Shown: positions 36,474-45,154, counted from the stretch's first letter. The stretch: DNA of 64,000 nucleotides from Saccharospirillum salsuginis (GCF_014651855.1 NZ_BMXR01000002.1:634693-698692), one strand, 5' to 3'. The notes: a model not told the origin generated them from the sequence alone. Program-made: numbers and translations.

Positions 36474-36502
36474 AAAAGCCCGGCTCACATGGCCGGGCTT
36501 TT
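36474..36502. terminator. Bidirectional intrinsic terminator between DUF2333 gene and ppa
   Basis: AAAAGCCCGGC (36474-36484), a 7-base loop and GCCGGGCTTTT (36492-36502): a GC-rich stem flanked by A-run and T-run on both strands. It sits between convergent genes, 19 bases from the ppa stop. Confidence 0.85.
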
Positions 36503-36521
36503 CGCATTCGAGCAAGCCGTA

Positions 36522-37052
36522 TTACTGGTTGTCATACGCCTTCACCGACTCTTCGATGATCGCCTTGGCACGGGCCGCATTGTCCCAGCCATCGACCTTG
36601 ACCCACTTGCCTTTCTCCAGATCCTTGTAATTCTCGAAGAAGTGCTTGATCTGCTCCAGCAACAGCGGCGGCAGGTCGGTGACTTCCTGCACGTCGTCGT
36701 ACAGAGCGGTCAATTTGCTGTGCGGGACGGCGACGACCTTGGCATCGGAACCGGCTTCGTCGGTCATTTCCAGTACGCCGACCGGACGGGCACGAATAAC
36801 GGAGCCCGGAACCACCGGATACGGTGTGACGACCAGAACGTCCACGGCGTCGCCGTCGTCGGCCAGAGTATTCGGGATGTAGCCGTAGTTGGCCGGGTAG
36901 AACATGGGGGTGGCCATGAACCGGTCGACCATCAGGGCGTCGTAGTCTTTCTCGATCTCGTACTTGATCGGGCTGGCGTTGGCCGGGATTTCAATGGCAA
37001 CGAAGACGTCGTTCGGGACGTCCTTGCCGGCTGGGATCTGGGAGTAGCTCAT
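36522..37052 (-). CDS. ppa: Inorganic pyrophosphatase, family I
   Basis: Hydrolyses pyrophosphate to two phosphates, driving biosynthesis; 176 aa, a typical hexameric bacterial enzyme. It shows the family signature as [13 protein letters not shown] (D-x-D-P-x-D type motif, with Ala in place of Pro), '[15 protein letters not shown]' and the C-terminal '[21 protein letters not shown]'. It is cytosolic. Transcribed alone, ending at a strong terminator. Confidence 0.96.
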   Translation of the reverse strand: MSYSQIPAGKDVPNDVFVAIEIPANASPIKYEIEKDYDALMVDRFMATPMFYPANYGYIPNTLADDGDAVDVLVVTPYPVVPGSVIRARPVGVLEMTDEAGSDAKVVAVPHSKLTALYDDVQEVTDLPPLLLEQIKHFFENYKDLEKGKWVKVDGWDNAARAKAIIEESVKAYDNQ

Positions 37053-37154
37053 CGATGGGCCTCACTTAAGTCGAGTTTCATGTCGGCCGGGACGGGCCCG
37101 GCCAGCGTATTCAAGGGTCGGTCATTATACGGACTGACCGGGTGCAATGCAGCT

Positions 37155-37375
37155 AGGAGGCTGTCCGAAAACAGTCCCTCTCCCAAAGGGAGAGGGAGCT
37201 GGTGCTTGGCATGGCAGCAAGCCCCTGCGGCGGGAGTAGCCCTCCCGGGGGATGTGGGCAGCAGGGACTGCTGCCGTCAAGCCCCCATAGACGGGTTCAT
37301 GGCGGCCCCAGGGAGGGCTACCCCCGCCTCAGGGGCAAACCCAGCCACGAAACCGCTATTCTCGGACAGCCTCCT
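37155..37375. repeat. Composite palindromic element, copy E (nested, largest)
   Basis: The outermost arms AGGAGGCTGTCCGA (37155-37168) and its exact complement (37362-37375) enclose a separate 10-bp hairpin TCCCTCTCCC-aaa-GGGAGAGGGA (37175-37197). Inside is a second arm pair around GGGAGTAGCCCTCCC (left) and GGGAGGGCTACCCCC (right). The core, in copy D orientation, has P3 GGCAGCAG/CTGCTGCC (37257-37275) and P2 CCCATAGACGGG (37284-37295). It fills the ppa-aroA gap and ends 2 bases before the aroA stop codon. Confidence 0.8.
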
Positions 37376-37377
37376 GA

Positions 37378-38661
37378 CTATTCGGTTATGCCGGCAAAAC
37401 GCTCGAAGTAGTCCGGGAAGGTCTTGGAGGTGCAGCCCGGGTCGTTGATGGTGATCTCGGCGTCGCCGAAGGCGGCCAGCGAGAAGCACATGGCGATGCG
37501 ATGGTCGTTGTAGGTATCGATCGCCGCGGGCTGTGTCCGGACCGGAGGGGTGACGGCGATATAGTCTTCACCCTCGTCCACCTCGGCACCGAGCTTGCGC
37601 AGTTCGGTGGCCATGGCGCTGAGCCGGTCGGTCTCCTTCACGCGCCAGTTGTAGATGTTGCGAATGCAGGTCGTGCCCTCGGCGAACAAGGCCGTGGTGG
37701 CGATGGTCATGGCCGCGTCCGGAATGTGGTTCAGGTCGACATCCACGGCTTTGAGCGGGCCCTGGCGCGATACTTCGATCCAGTGATCGCTCCAGACCAC
37801 CCGGGCCCCCATCTGTTCCAGCACTTCGGCGAACCGGGCATCGCCCTGGACCGAGGCCTTGCCGGTGCCGTGTACGCGGACCGGTCCGCCGCCGATGGCG
37901 CCGGCCGCCAGGAAATAACTGGCGCTGGAGGCGTCGCCTTCAACCTGAATGTCGCCCGGGCTCACGTAGTGCTGTCCGCCTCGGATGTGGAACGATTGGT
38001 AATTGTCGTGGCGGACGTCGACTCCGAACTGGCGCATGACATCCAGCGTGATTTCGATGTATGGCTTGGAGACCAGCTCGCCGCTGACCTGAACCGTCAG
38101 GTCGTCGTTCAGCAGCGGCGCGGCCATCAACAGGGCGGTTAAAAACTGACTGGAAATGCGTCCGTCGATGCTGACGGTGCCGCCGCTGAGGTGTTGTGCC
38201 TGAATCTTCAGGGGCGGAAAACCGGGTTCGCCCAGGTAGTCGACTTCGGCACCCAGGGGGCGCATGGCGTCGATCAGGTCGCCAATCGGCCGTTCGGCCA
38301 TGCGCGGTTCGCCCGTCATCTCGAAGGTGCCATTACCGATACACAGCGCCGCGGTCAGGGGGCGCATGGCTGTACCGGCGTTGCCCAGAAAAAGACTCAG
38401 TTCCTGGCCGCGCGCCAGCGGGCCGGCCAAACCGGTCAGTTCACAGCGGGTACCGTCTTCGCTGAGTCGATAGTCGACCCCGAGGGACTTCAGGGCGGTG
38501 AGCATGTGACGTATGTCGTCGCTGACCAGCAAATTGGTGACGGTCGTGGTGCCTTCGGCCAGGGCGGCCAGCAGCAGAATGCGATTGGACAAACTCTTGG
38601 AACCGGGGATGGTAACCTCTCCCCGGGCGTGCGTGAGGTGTGGAAGCGTCAGGCTGTGCAT
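37378..38661 (-). CDS. aroA: 3-phosphoshikimate 1-carboxyvinyltransferase (EPSP synthase)
   Basis: Sixth step of the shikimate pathway, 427 aa, class I by motifs: '[15 protein letters not shown]' with the PEP/shikimate-3-phosphate Lys, '[15 protein letters not shown]', and '[13 protein letters not shown]' at the C-terminus. The GNAGTAMRP loop identifies the class I form. Cytosolic. It stands alone between a composite palindrome at its 3' end and the UspE-like gene upstream. Confidence 0.97.
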   Translation of the reverse strand: MHSLTLPHLTHARGEVTIPGSKSLSNRILLLAALAEGTTTVTNLLVSDDIRHMLTALKSLGVDYRLSEDGTRCELTGLAGPLARGQELSLFLGNAGTAMRPLTAALCIGNGTFEMTGEPRMAERPIGDLIDAMRPLGAEVDYLGEPGFPPLKIQAQHLSGGTVSIDGRISSQFLTALLMAAPLLNDDLTVQVSGELVSKPYIEITLDVMRQFGVDVRHDNYQSFHIRGGQHYVSPGDIQVEGDASSASYFLAAGAIGGGPVRVHGTGKASVQGDARFAEVLEQMGARVVWSDHWIEVSRQGPLKAVDVDLNHIPDAAMTIATTALFAEGTTCIRNIYNWRVKETDRLSAMATELRKLGAEVDEGEDYIAVTPPVRTQPAAIDTYNDHRIAMCFSLAAFGDAEITINDPGCTSKTFPDYFERFAGITE

Positions 38662-38756
38662 GATGATCCATGTTCTGGGTGGGTCCGATTACCCGATTGT
38701 ACGCCAGCTTGGGGTCATCTTGCATCCAGGGCAACGACCTGAATAATAGTGTTGCG

Positions 38757-39656
38757 TTATTTGACGATTAAGATGTCCACCGTGATGCGGTCGAGAATCT
38801 TCTCCGCCGTATGCCCGAGCAGCCAACGCTCCAGGCCACTGCGGGCGACGGCCCCCATGATGACCATGTCGGTGTTGGTCTGATGCAGGTGTTCCGGGAT
38901 GACTGACAGGGTTGAGCCGGTTTCCAGCACAGTCTGGTCTTTCGGGATGTCATGGTCCTGTGCCAGCTTGGCCAGCGCCTGCTCGTGTTGTTCGCGAATC
39001 TCCTCGCTGATGTCGGCGCTGTCGATCGTCGGTTGGTCGAGGTAGATCAGCAGTGGTGTCGGGTCGTAGACGTGGAGCAGTTCGAGTCGGCCGCCCAGAT
39101 GAGTGGCGAAATCCTTGCCCCAGCGGACGATGTGTTCGTCCAGGGTGTCCGGTTTGTCATTGGCCTGTACCGGATCGACGGCGGCGGTCAGTCGGATGGG
39201 GTCGTTCCAGGCGTTGGCTTTGGTCAGCAACAGCGGTACCGGACAGTGGCGGATCAGTTCCCAGTCGGTTTGGCTGAAAAAGGTCCGTTGAATGACGTTC
39301 TGGTGGTGGGTGGCCTTGACCACCATGTCGACCGGTTCTTCCTCGATGAAGTTCATCAACGCCGGACCGGCGTGTTTGTCCCAGACGCCTTTGGTGGTCA
39401 CCTCCACGCCGTCGTTGCGAGCGATATCGGCGATGGTTTCCAGGCCTTCCATCAGACGTCGCATATAGGCGTCCTTGGCCTGGTCGGCGGTGTCCGGATT
39501 GAGCGGGTGATTGGACGCCAGGGTCGCGTTGTAGCCACTGGCGAACAAGGTCAGGCGCGCCTTGTCAATGCGGGCCAGGCGGCTGGCCTTGCGCACGGCT
39601 AGAGCGCTTTCCTCGGCCGGATCGATCAGAACCACGATGTGTTTTTGTGCAAACAT
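38757..39656 (-). CDS. uspE: Tandem universal stress protein, UspE-like
   Basis: 299 aa with two Usp domains. The second ends with the ATP-binding pattern G-2x-G-type as 'VIMGAVARSGLERWLLGHTAEKIL', followed by 'VDILIVK'. The first starts 'KHIVVLIDPAEESALAVRKA'. E. coli UspE has the same tandem layout. It is cytosolic; such proteins respond to stress and nutrient limitation, with no known single reaction. The ATG at 39656 is chosen for GGGAG 7 bases upstream and for the family N-terminus (MFAQKHIVVL); an in-frame start at 39716 is upstream of that. Confidence 0.88.
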   Translation of the reverse strand: MFAQKHIVVLIDPAEESALAVRKASRLARIDKARLTLFASGYNATLASNHPLNPDTADQAKDAYMRRLMEGLETIADIARNDGVEVTTKGVWDKHAGPALMNFIEEEPVDMVVKATHHQNVIQRTFFSQTDWELIRHCPVPLLLTKANAWNDPIRLTAAVDPVQANDKPDTLDEHIVRWGKDFATHLGGRLELLHVYDPTPLLIYLDQPTIDSADISEEIREQHEQALAKLAQDHDIPKDQTVLETGSTLSVIPEHLHQTNTDMVIMGAVARSGLERWLLGHTAEKILDRITVDILIVK

Positions 39657-39746
39657 GGCGACTCTCCCAAGGGTCGACGTCAGTGTCATGCCTAAAGCGT
39701 AGACCCTGGGGAGCAAATCGCCCAGTCACCGGCGAACGCTGTCCGA

Positions 39747-40313
39747 CTATTGGACCAGGGTGAAGACGGTGACCACTTTCTGCACGCCATTCACTTCGGC
39801 GGCGAGCTTGACCGCCTGTTTTGCCGTAGCCTCGCCGACGCGACCCATCAGATACACCACGCCCTCCTCGACAATGATATTGACGTTGGAGGACGGGAAA
39901 TGGTCGGTGGTGAACATGCGCGAGCGGACCTTGACCGCCAACCAGGTGTCATTGGCGCGAACGCCGGCCGAGGTCGGCGTCGCCGCTTCCAGATGGTTGT
40001 GTACGGCTTCGACCTGGGGGTCGTTTCGGGCCATGTCGGTGGCCTTGGGGATCATCGAACCATCGGGGACCTGGCCGACCAGCAAAACCACGCCATCATT
40101 CACGTGGACATCGAACTGCGCCTGATCGAAGCGCGTGTCGATCTTGGTCAGGTTGACCGTCAAGCGGGTGGCCAGGGCATTGTCATCGATGACTTGCCCC
40201 ATGCTACGGCCTTCGGGGTCCGGGGTGATGGGTTTGTCTCCGGTGGCGCTGCCCATCAGGGTGGTGCAACCGGTCAGCATCAATACCAGCAACAGTGAGC
40301 TCAGAATTTTCAT
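39747..40313 (-). CDS. dolP: BON-domain outer-membrane lipoprotein, DolP (YraP) type
   Basis: 188 aa lipoprotein. Signal peptide MKILSSLLLVLMLTGCTTLM has lipobox LTGC with Cys at residue 16. Two BON domains follow ('DTRFDQAQFDVHVNDGVVLLVGQVPD' and 'SSNVNIIVEEGVVYLMGRV'), as in DolP, which binds anionic phospholipid and supports outer-membrane integrity and septal peptidoglycan hydrolase control. It starts 1 base inside the diaA stop (TGATG), so it is coupled. The gene set lpoA-yraN-diaA-dolP matches E. coli. Confidence 0.9.
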   Translation of the reverse strand: MKILSSLLLVLMLTGCTTLMGSATGDKPITPDPEGRSMGQVIDDNALATRLTVNLTKIDTRFDQAQFDVHVNDGVVLLVGQVPDGSMIPKATDMARNDPQVEAVHNHLEAATPTSAGVRANDTWLAVKVRSRMFTTDHFPSSNVNIIVEEGVVYLMGRVGEATAKQAVKLAAEVNGVQKVVTVFTLVQ

Positions 40314-40906
40314 CACAGTTCGCTTCCAAAAAGTTGGTGTTCGATCAATTCGCCCAGACAATTCAACAACAGATGATGGGTCAACTGAATCAGACCCAGT
40401 TTATCGGCCGGCACGCGCAACTCAACATCGTTCTCTTCCAGCAGTGCCGCGATGTCACCGCCGTTTTCTCCAGTCAGTGCGACGACGCACAGCCCCATTT
40501 CGTGGGCGGCCTGTACGGCCTTGATCACCGCCGGTGCATTACCGGTGGCGGAAATCGCCAGTAACACGTCCGGCTCATGGCCCAGGGTGCGTACCTGTCG
40601 GGCATAGATATCGTTCGGGTTGGTGTCGTGGGCGATGCCGCTCATTAATGTACCGTCGCCGGACAGGGCGAGCACCGGTAATCCCGGACGCTCGCGTTCG
40701 AATCGGCTGAGCATGCGGCTGGCGAAGCCCTGGGCATTGGCGGCCGAGGTGCCCATGCCGCACACCAGGATCTTGCCATCGTTCAGCAAGGCATCGGTCA
40801 GCAGGTCGGCACCGTGGTGCATCAGCTCGTCGAGCTGTTCGGCCGCCAACTGAAACGTCTCCAGGCTCAGACCGATCTGTTCGTAGATGATGTCGTCCGG
40901 GTTCAT
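40313..40906 (-). CDS. diaA: SIS-domain protein DiaA (DnaA initiator-associating type)
   Basis: 197 aa SIS fold. It has sugar-isomerase-like motifs 'CGMGTSAANAQGFASRMLSRFE' and 'VLLAISATGNAPAVIKAV'. Sequence is nearer to DiaA ('GTSAANAQ...RFERERPGLPV', 'NCLGELIE') than to GmhA, and the operon position between yraN and dolP is that of E. coli diaA. DiaA is a tetramer that binds DnaA and promotes timely replication start. The isomerase active site is not expected to matter; GmhA is the alternative. Confidence 0.88.
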   Translation of the reverse strand: MNPDDIIYEQIGLSLETFQLAAEQLDELMHHGADLLTDALLNDGKILVCGMGTSAANAQGFASRMLSRFERERPGLPVLALSGDGTLMSGIAHDTNPNDIYARQVRTLGHEPDVLLAISATGNAPAVIKAVQAAHEMGLCVVALTGENGGDIAALLEENDVELRVPADKLGLIQLTHHLLLNCLGELIEHQLFGSEL

Positions 40907-40949
40907 ATCCGCCTAATTATTCAGAGGCTCCCAAGCCGGTGGAATATCT

Positions 40950-41306
40950 TCATCCGGCGGTAAAAGCGCTTTTAATCCAGTTCAGGTCGTCGTCCCGTCC
41001 CAGGGTAATGACATCGAAACGGGCGGGGCGCGATGCGTGTTCGCGATGGCCCTGCAGAAACTGTTGCGCCGCGATGATCAGCTTACGCTGTTTGGCGGCG
41101 GTGATCGAGGCGCCGGCACCGCCGTAGCGCTCGCTGCGACGCTGGCGCACCTCGATAAAGACCAGGGTATTATCGTCGAGGCAGATGAGGTCGATTTCAC
41201 CGCCCTTTACCCGGAAGTTACGTGTGATCGGACTCCAGCCCTGCTGAACGCACCACTGCTCGGCCAGTGTTTCCGCTGCCTGTCCTTTGGTTGGCCGCCA
41301 AACCAT
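40950..41306 (-). CDS. yraN: YraN/UPF0102 family endonuclease-like protein
   Basis: 118 aa. It has the restriction-endonuclease-like core: 'QGWSPITRNFRVKGGEIDLICLDDNTLVFIEVRQR', with D and E-x-K-like (EVR) residues, preceded by an N-terminal Ala-Glu helix. The third position is Arg instead of Lys, as in many UPF0102 members. Function is unknown; Holliday-junction-resolvase likeness is fold-based. The start overlaps the lpoA stop by 1 base. Confidence 0.9.
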   Translation of the reverse strand: MVWRPTKGQAAETLAEQWCVQQGWSPITRNFRVKGGEIDLICLDDNTLVFIEVRQRRSERYGGAGASITAAKQRKLIIAAQQFLQGHREHASRPARFDVITLGRDDDLNWIKSAFTAG

Positions 41307-43132
41307 CAGCGCCAGGTGTCCGGAGACAATGAATCGTCCAGACCGGTCCGGGTTTCCGCGCGACCTTCGATGAACTCGGCCCAGGTCAGTTCGCGATGAA
41401 CCCGGCGCTTCTCGTCCAGCCGCAAGGTGCCGGTCACACCGTAGACGCGCGCATCCGGGAATCGCTGCAACTGGGGCAGGCGCGGATAGAGCCGGTAGGC
41501 GTCGACGCCGAGCGCCACCAGGGTCTCATAGCCGGTATAGAGCTCGTCGAACGCGATCTCGACGGTGTTTTCCAGCGGGGTTTGCCGCAGTTTCCACGGC
41601 ATTTCCACGAAGGACACGCCGTTGAGGTCCTTGTCCCGGTCCGGATTGTCCGAACCGCCATAGAGGTGAGACGTGGCCATGACCGGGAGATCGGACGCGA
41701 ACTGATAGTTCAGCACCGGCTTCAACTGCCGGGCCTGGGACGGGAACGCCACCATGAAGACCACATCGATGTCCTCGCGGCGGCGCGGTTCGAACACGAT
41801 GTTGCGCCCCAGGATTTGTTGCAGATTGCGGTGGCGTTGTTCGCTGTCGTGGACGTTCAGCGCCCGCTTGACGGTATTCAGGTATTGGTCGGGCCGGGTG
41901 AACAGTGATTTGCTGGTGATGTGGCCGCCCTGGATTTCCCAGCGGCGGATAAAGGCGTCGCTGACCTTGCGACCCCAGTCGCTGTCCGGTGCCAGTACCA
42001 TGGCCCGTCGCATTCCCTGTTGCCAGGCCTGGTTGGCGACTTGCTCCGCTTCGTCTTCCGGTGCCAGCCCGAACTGATAAAAACTGTGCGGCGCCTCATT
42101 CCGGTTATCGCTGTAGTTCAACGCGAGCACCGGAACCGACAAGACTTCCTGGCTTTGCAGGCGCTGGACACTGGCTTTGTCCAATGGGCCGATCACCAGA
42201 TCGGCGCCTTCGAACACCGCCTGTTTATAGACGTTGTAGGCATCCTGATTCAGTGCCGTATCGAAAAAGGTCAGCGACGGCGTTTCCCGCCCCAGGCTCC
42301 GGGCCTCGTACCAGGCGGCCAGTATGCCCGAACGGATCGCCTTGCCGGCTTTCTCCAGCGGGCCGGTCAGAGGCAGCAACACCGCGATGTTCCGCGGCTG
42401 CTGGCGAGCGATTTGACGCAGCAGCGTCAGGTCACCCGGTAATTGTTGCGCCGCCGGGTGGCTCGGGTGGCGATTGATCCAGTCATCGATGGCCAATACC
42501 TGTTGGCGGACGTCTTCCACGTTTTCACGCGCGATCAATGCCAGGTCCAGCCAGCCGGTCAGGTCCGGGCTGGATTCGGACTCGGCCAGGGTCCGCAGGG
42601 ATTCCTCCGGCACCAGTTGCAGATCGAACCAGATCTGCTCGTGGTTGTAGGTCGCCTGATCGCCGTCGAGCAGCGGCGCCAGAAAAATGCGCTCGCGCGA
42701 TGCAGCCAGGTATTCTCCAGCGTATTCGTGCGCCTCGGCTCGCTTGAAGCGAATTTGAATCTGGCGCTCCATCGGCAGACCGTCGAACAAATAGGCGCGG
42801 TCGCCGGACAGCCAGTTCAAGGCTTCCTGGCCATCCCCCAGAATCAGAGCGATTTCCGCCTTCAACTCCGCATAGTCGGTTTTCTGGGCTGTGTTCAGGC
42901 GGTCGAACTGCAGCGCACTGAGAACCACTTCCGCCTCTTCGGTACGTTGCTGCTCGATCAAGTCGCGCGCGGTGTCCAGGCGCTCGGTCACCAAGGCTTC
43001 GCTGCTCGCCGCGTCCTCGACCGGCTCGGCCTGATCGGTTTTCGTTGCCTGACCGGCGCAACCGGCCAACAGGGCGGCCATCAGCCAGGCCGACAGCCGG
43101 ACCGAGCGCCTACAAAAGGATATTTTCAACAT
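41306..43132 (-). CDS. lpoA: Penicillin-binding protein activator LpoA
   Basis: Outer-membrane lipoprotein that reaches through the periplasm to activate PBP1A; 608 aa. The signal peptide ends with lipobox LLAGC (Cys25). A helical TPR-like N-terminal half ('EQQRTEEAEVVLSALQFDRL') is followed by a C-terminal periplasmic-binding-protein-like half beginning 'NIAVLLPLTGPLEKAGKAIR'. It is the first gene of lpoA-yraN-diaA-dolP and divergent from rsmI, as in E. coli. Confidence 0.93.
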   Translation of the reverse strand: MLKISFCRRSVRLSAWLMAALLAGCAGQATKTDQAEPVEDAASSEALVTERLDTARDLIEQQRTEEAEVVLSALQFDRLNTAQKTDYAELKAEIALILGDGQEALNWLSGDRAYLFDGLPMERQIQIRFKRAEAHEYAGEYLAASRERIFLAPLLDGDQATYNHEQIWFDLQLVPEESLRTLAESESSPDLTGWLDLALIARENVEDVRQQVLAIDDWINRHPSHPAAQQLPGDLTLLRQIARQQPRNIAVLLPLTGPLEKAGKAIRSGILAAWYEARSLGRETPSLTFFDTALNQDAYNVYKQAVFEGADLVIGPLDKASVQRLQSQEVLSVPVLALNYSDNRNEAPHSFYQFGLAPEDEAEQVANQAWQQGMRRAMVLAPDSDWGRKVSDAFIRRWEIQGGHITSKSLFTRPDQYLNTVKRALNVHDSEQRHRNLQQILGRNIVFEPRRREDIDVVFMVAFPSQARQLKPVLNYQFASDLPVMATSHLYGGSDNPDRDKDLNGVSFVEMPWKLRQTPLENTVEIAFDELYTGYETLVALGVDAYRLYPRLPQLQRFPDARVYGVTGTLRLDEKRRVHRELTWAEFIEGRAETRTGLDDSLSPDTWR

Positions 43133-43226
43133 CGACTCTGGGCTGGTTACAATCTGTGACCGGGCATTCTACTCTACAAAGCCCGCGCCTTGAAACGCGC
43201 TTCACCCAATACCCAGCAGGTCCTTC

Positions 43227-44087
43227 ATGACAGACAGCGTCACCCTTCACCCGGCTCTCTACGTCGTCGCCACCCCTATCGGCCATCTCGACGACATCAG
43301 CATGCGCGCCACCCGCGTCTTACAGGGCGTTAACGTGTGCTGTGCCGAAGACACGCGTCACAGCAAGCGCCTGCTCGACCACCTGAACGCCCGCCCAAAA
43401 CTCGTTTCCCTGCACGAACACAACGAACGCGACCGTACCGGCTTTATCCTTTCTTTACTCCGGGATGATCAATCCGTCGCACTCATCTCGGATGCCGGCA
43501 CCCCGCTCATCTCCGACCCCGGCTACCATCTGGTCAAAGCCGTCGCCGAAGCCGGTTACACTGTCCACCCCATTCCCGGCCCAAGCGCCGTCATCACCGC
43601 CCTCAGCGTCTCCGGCCTGCCAACCGACCGCTGGGTCTTCGAAGGCTTTCTTCCAGCCAAGACCGGTGCCCGGCAAAAACGGCTACAAACACTGGCCCGT
43701 GACACCCGAACCCTGGTGTTCTATGAAAGCAGCCACCGCATTCTCGACAGCCTGAACGACATGAAAACCGTCTTCGGATCCGAGCGTCCGATCACGCTGG
43801 CCCGGGAACTGACAAAAACCTTCGAAACCGTGTTGCGGGGCACGTTGGAAGAGGTAGTAGCACAAGTGGAGAGCGATTCGAACCAGCAAAAGGGGGAATT
43901 TGTGCTGGTCGTAGGAGGCACCACGGATGAGCCGGAGGATTTCGGCCTGGATCCGAGGAAACTGGCCGAGACACTCGGGCCCCTGATGCCGCCGAAGCAG
44001 GCGGCTGCTGCGATGGTGGAGTTGATCGGGGGAAGGAAGAAGCAGTGGTATGAGTTGATTACGGGATTGGATAAAGGTACTCCCTAG
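43227..44087 (+). CDS. rsmI: 16S rRNA (cytidine1402-2'-O)-methyltransferase RsmI
   Basis: 286 aa tetrapyrrole-methylase-fold enzyme that 2'-O-methylates C1402 in the ribosomal P site. Family motifs: 'LYVVATPIGHLDDISMRA', 'CCAEDTRHSKRLL' and 'ALISDAGTPLISDPGYHLV'. It lies divergently from lpoA across a 94-base gap. The last 60 or so codons are more GC-biased with many 'gagg' runs but remain in family. It is followed by a composite palindrome and rnpB. Confidence 0.96.
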   Translation: MTDSVTLHPALYVVATPIGHLDDISMRATRVLQGVNVCCAEDTRHSKRLLDHLNARPKLVSLHEHNERDRTGFILSLLRDDQSVALISDAGTPLISDPGYHLVKAVAEAGYTVHPIPGPSAVITALSVSGLPTDRWVFEGFLPAKTGARQKRLQTLARDTRTLVFYESSHRILDSLNDMKTVFGSERPITLARELTKTFETVLRGTLEEVVAQVESDSNQQKGEFVLVVGGTTDEPEDFGLDPRKLAETLGPLMPPKQAAAAMVELIGGRKKQWYELITGLDKGTP

Positions 44088-44149
44088 CCCTCCCGAAGCG
44101 TCGGACCGCACAAGGGAGAGGGAATAGAGCGTTATGAGGCTGGGGGTGA

Positions 44150-44266
44150 GTGGCCGGAGGTGGGGTATGGCTCTGCAGGGGTAGTCCGCAGCAGGGATGC
44201 TGCGGCCTAGCCTACATGGACGTATTCACGGCGACCCCGGCAGGGCCATACCCCACCTCCGGCCGC
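44150..44266. repeat. Composite palindromic element, copy F
   Basis: Outer arms 44150-44182 and 44234-44266 (33 bases) pair at about 30 positions; left arm starts GTGGCCGGAGGTGGGG. The core (44183-44233), reversed, differs from copy C at only three of 51 positions. P3 CCGCAGCA-ggga-TGCTGCGG is at 44186-44205 and P2 TACATGGACGTA at 44213-44224. It lies between rsmI and rnpB, 62 bases beyond the rsmI stop. Confidence 0.88.
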
Positions 44267-44339
44267 GGGCCACAGGCACGAAACAATCCCAACCACGATA
44301 ATGCTTGCGAATCGAACGAAAACCATTATGGTTCGCCCC

Positions 44340-44683
44340 GTGAGTCGGCCAGGCAATCGCTGCTTCGTAAGAAGGAGAGGAAAGTCCGGGCTCCACAGGG
44401 CAGGGTGCCAGATAACGTCTGGGCGGCGAAAGCCGACGGAAAGTGCAGCAGAAAGGAAACCGCCGTCCGCAAGGGCGGTAAGGGTGAAAAGGTGCGGTAA
44501 GAGCGCACCGCAGTCCTGGTAACAGGGCTGGCGATGGTAAACCCCACCCGGAGCAAGGCCAAATAGGGTCCCATTAGGCGTGGCCCGCGCTGGGACCGGG
44601 TAGGCTGCTTGACCTTGAGGGTGACCTCAAGGCTAGACGAATGATTGCCCAAGACAGAACCCGGCTTACCGGCCGGCTCACAC
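44340..44683 (+). ncRNA. rnpB: RNase P RNA, bacterial type A
   Basis: The catalytic RNA that matures tRNA 5' ends. P1 pairs GTGAGTCGGCC (44340-44350) with GGCCGGCTCAC (44671-44681). All universally conserved blocks are present in order: GAGGAAAGTCCGGGCTCC, 'AGAAAGGAAACCGCC', 'GGTGCGGTAAGAGCGCACC', 'AAACCCCACCCGGAGCAA', and near the 3' end 'GACAGAACCCGGCTTA'. Size (about 340 nt) is normal for type A. A GATAAT at 44297-44302 could be its -10; no good -35 is seen. Exact ends are estimated to a few bases. Confidence 0.96.
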
Positions 44684-45117
44684 TCTCTTGCTTTACCCGT
44701 CGGTACCACAACGATCGAGCCTTGACCTACCCATGCTCATCGTTGCATCGTTCATTCTAGGCTTTTCACCTTCCTTACATCGGCCCTTCCTATCCGCGCT
44801 TGTGGATAATTCGAAAAGCCGGACAATGCAATGTCAGTCAAGCCTCTGTTGAACCTTAATCGGAGGTTTTCTGTGAGGTTCGTCACATCTAACCACTGTT
44901 CGTGCCGTTTTTAAAACCAATCCTTCCTGAATGTCTAATTCCTTATTCGAAAAAAATCTTTAACTTAAAGTCTTACTTTAACTCTTGATCGCAAGTGGCT
45001 TGCGATGCTTGAAATTAGTATGTCAGTACTCGCTAACTTTACCTGCCAAAGTTGTGATCCAATTCCTAACTGCCTGTTTTTATAGGATTTTTTTTGGCCT
45101 CCCAGGCTAGTGACCAC
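44684..45117. other. AT-rich intergenic region between rnpB and the dcw promoter
   Basis: About 430 bases without a gene, clearly more AT-rich than the surroundings, with T-runs near 45090. A single perfect DnaA-type 9-mer (TTATCCACA on the minus strand) is at 44801-44809. I see no hairpin, no second box in the region and no other recognisable structure. Part of it probably holds the rnpB 3' trailer and upstream elements of the mraZ promoter. Confidence 0.5.
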
Positions 45118-45146
45118 TTGCTTGTGGGGCAGACGGCTCCTATAGT
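45118..45146 (+). promoter_or_regulatory. Predicted main promoter of the dcw cluster
   Basis: TTGCTT (45118-45123), a 17-base spacer and TATAGT (45141-45146). The expected start point is near 45153, directly at the MraZ-type repeats that follow. This places the repeats over the start, where a repressor would block transcription. The leader to mraZ is about 115 bases. Confidence 0.65.
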
Positions 45147-45154
45147 GTCGGCTA

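Noticed and set aside
40950..41306. YraN with Arg in place of the catalytic Lys, considered as a decayed gene
   Set aside because: The frame is intact, length is normal and the EVR variant is common in the UPF0102 family.
44150..44709. Small open frames across the copy F repeat and rnpB on both strands
   Set aside because: They run through the conserved RNase P RNA blocks or the palindrome and have no protein-like features.
44801..44809. A perfect DnaA box in the AT-rich gap before mraZ, suggestive of a replication origin
   Set aside because: It is single in that gap, with no dnaA, dnaN, gyrB or gidA nearby. One more perfect match lies inside murE, and a 9-mer is expected by chance in 64 kb.
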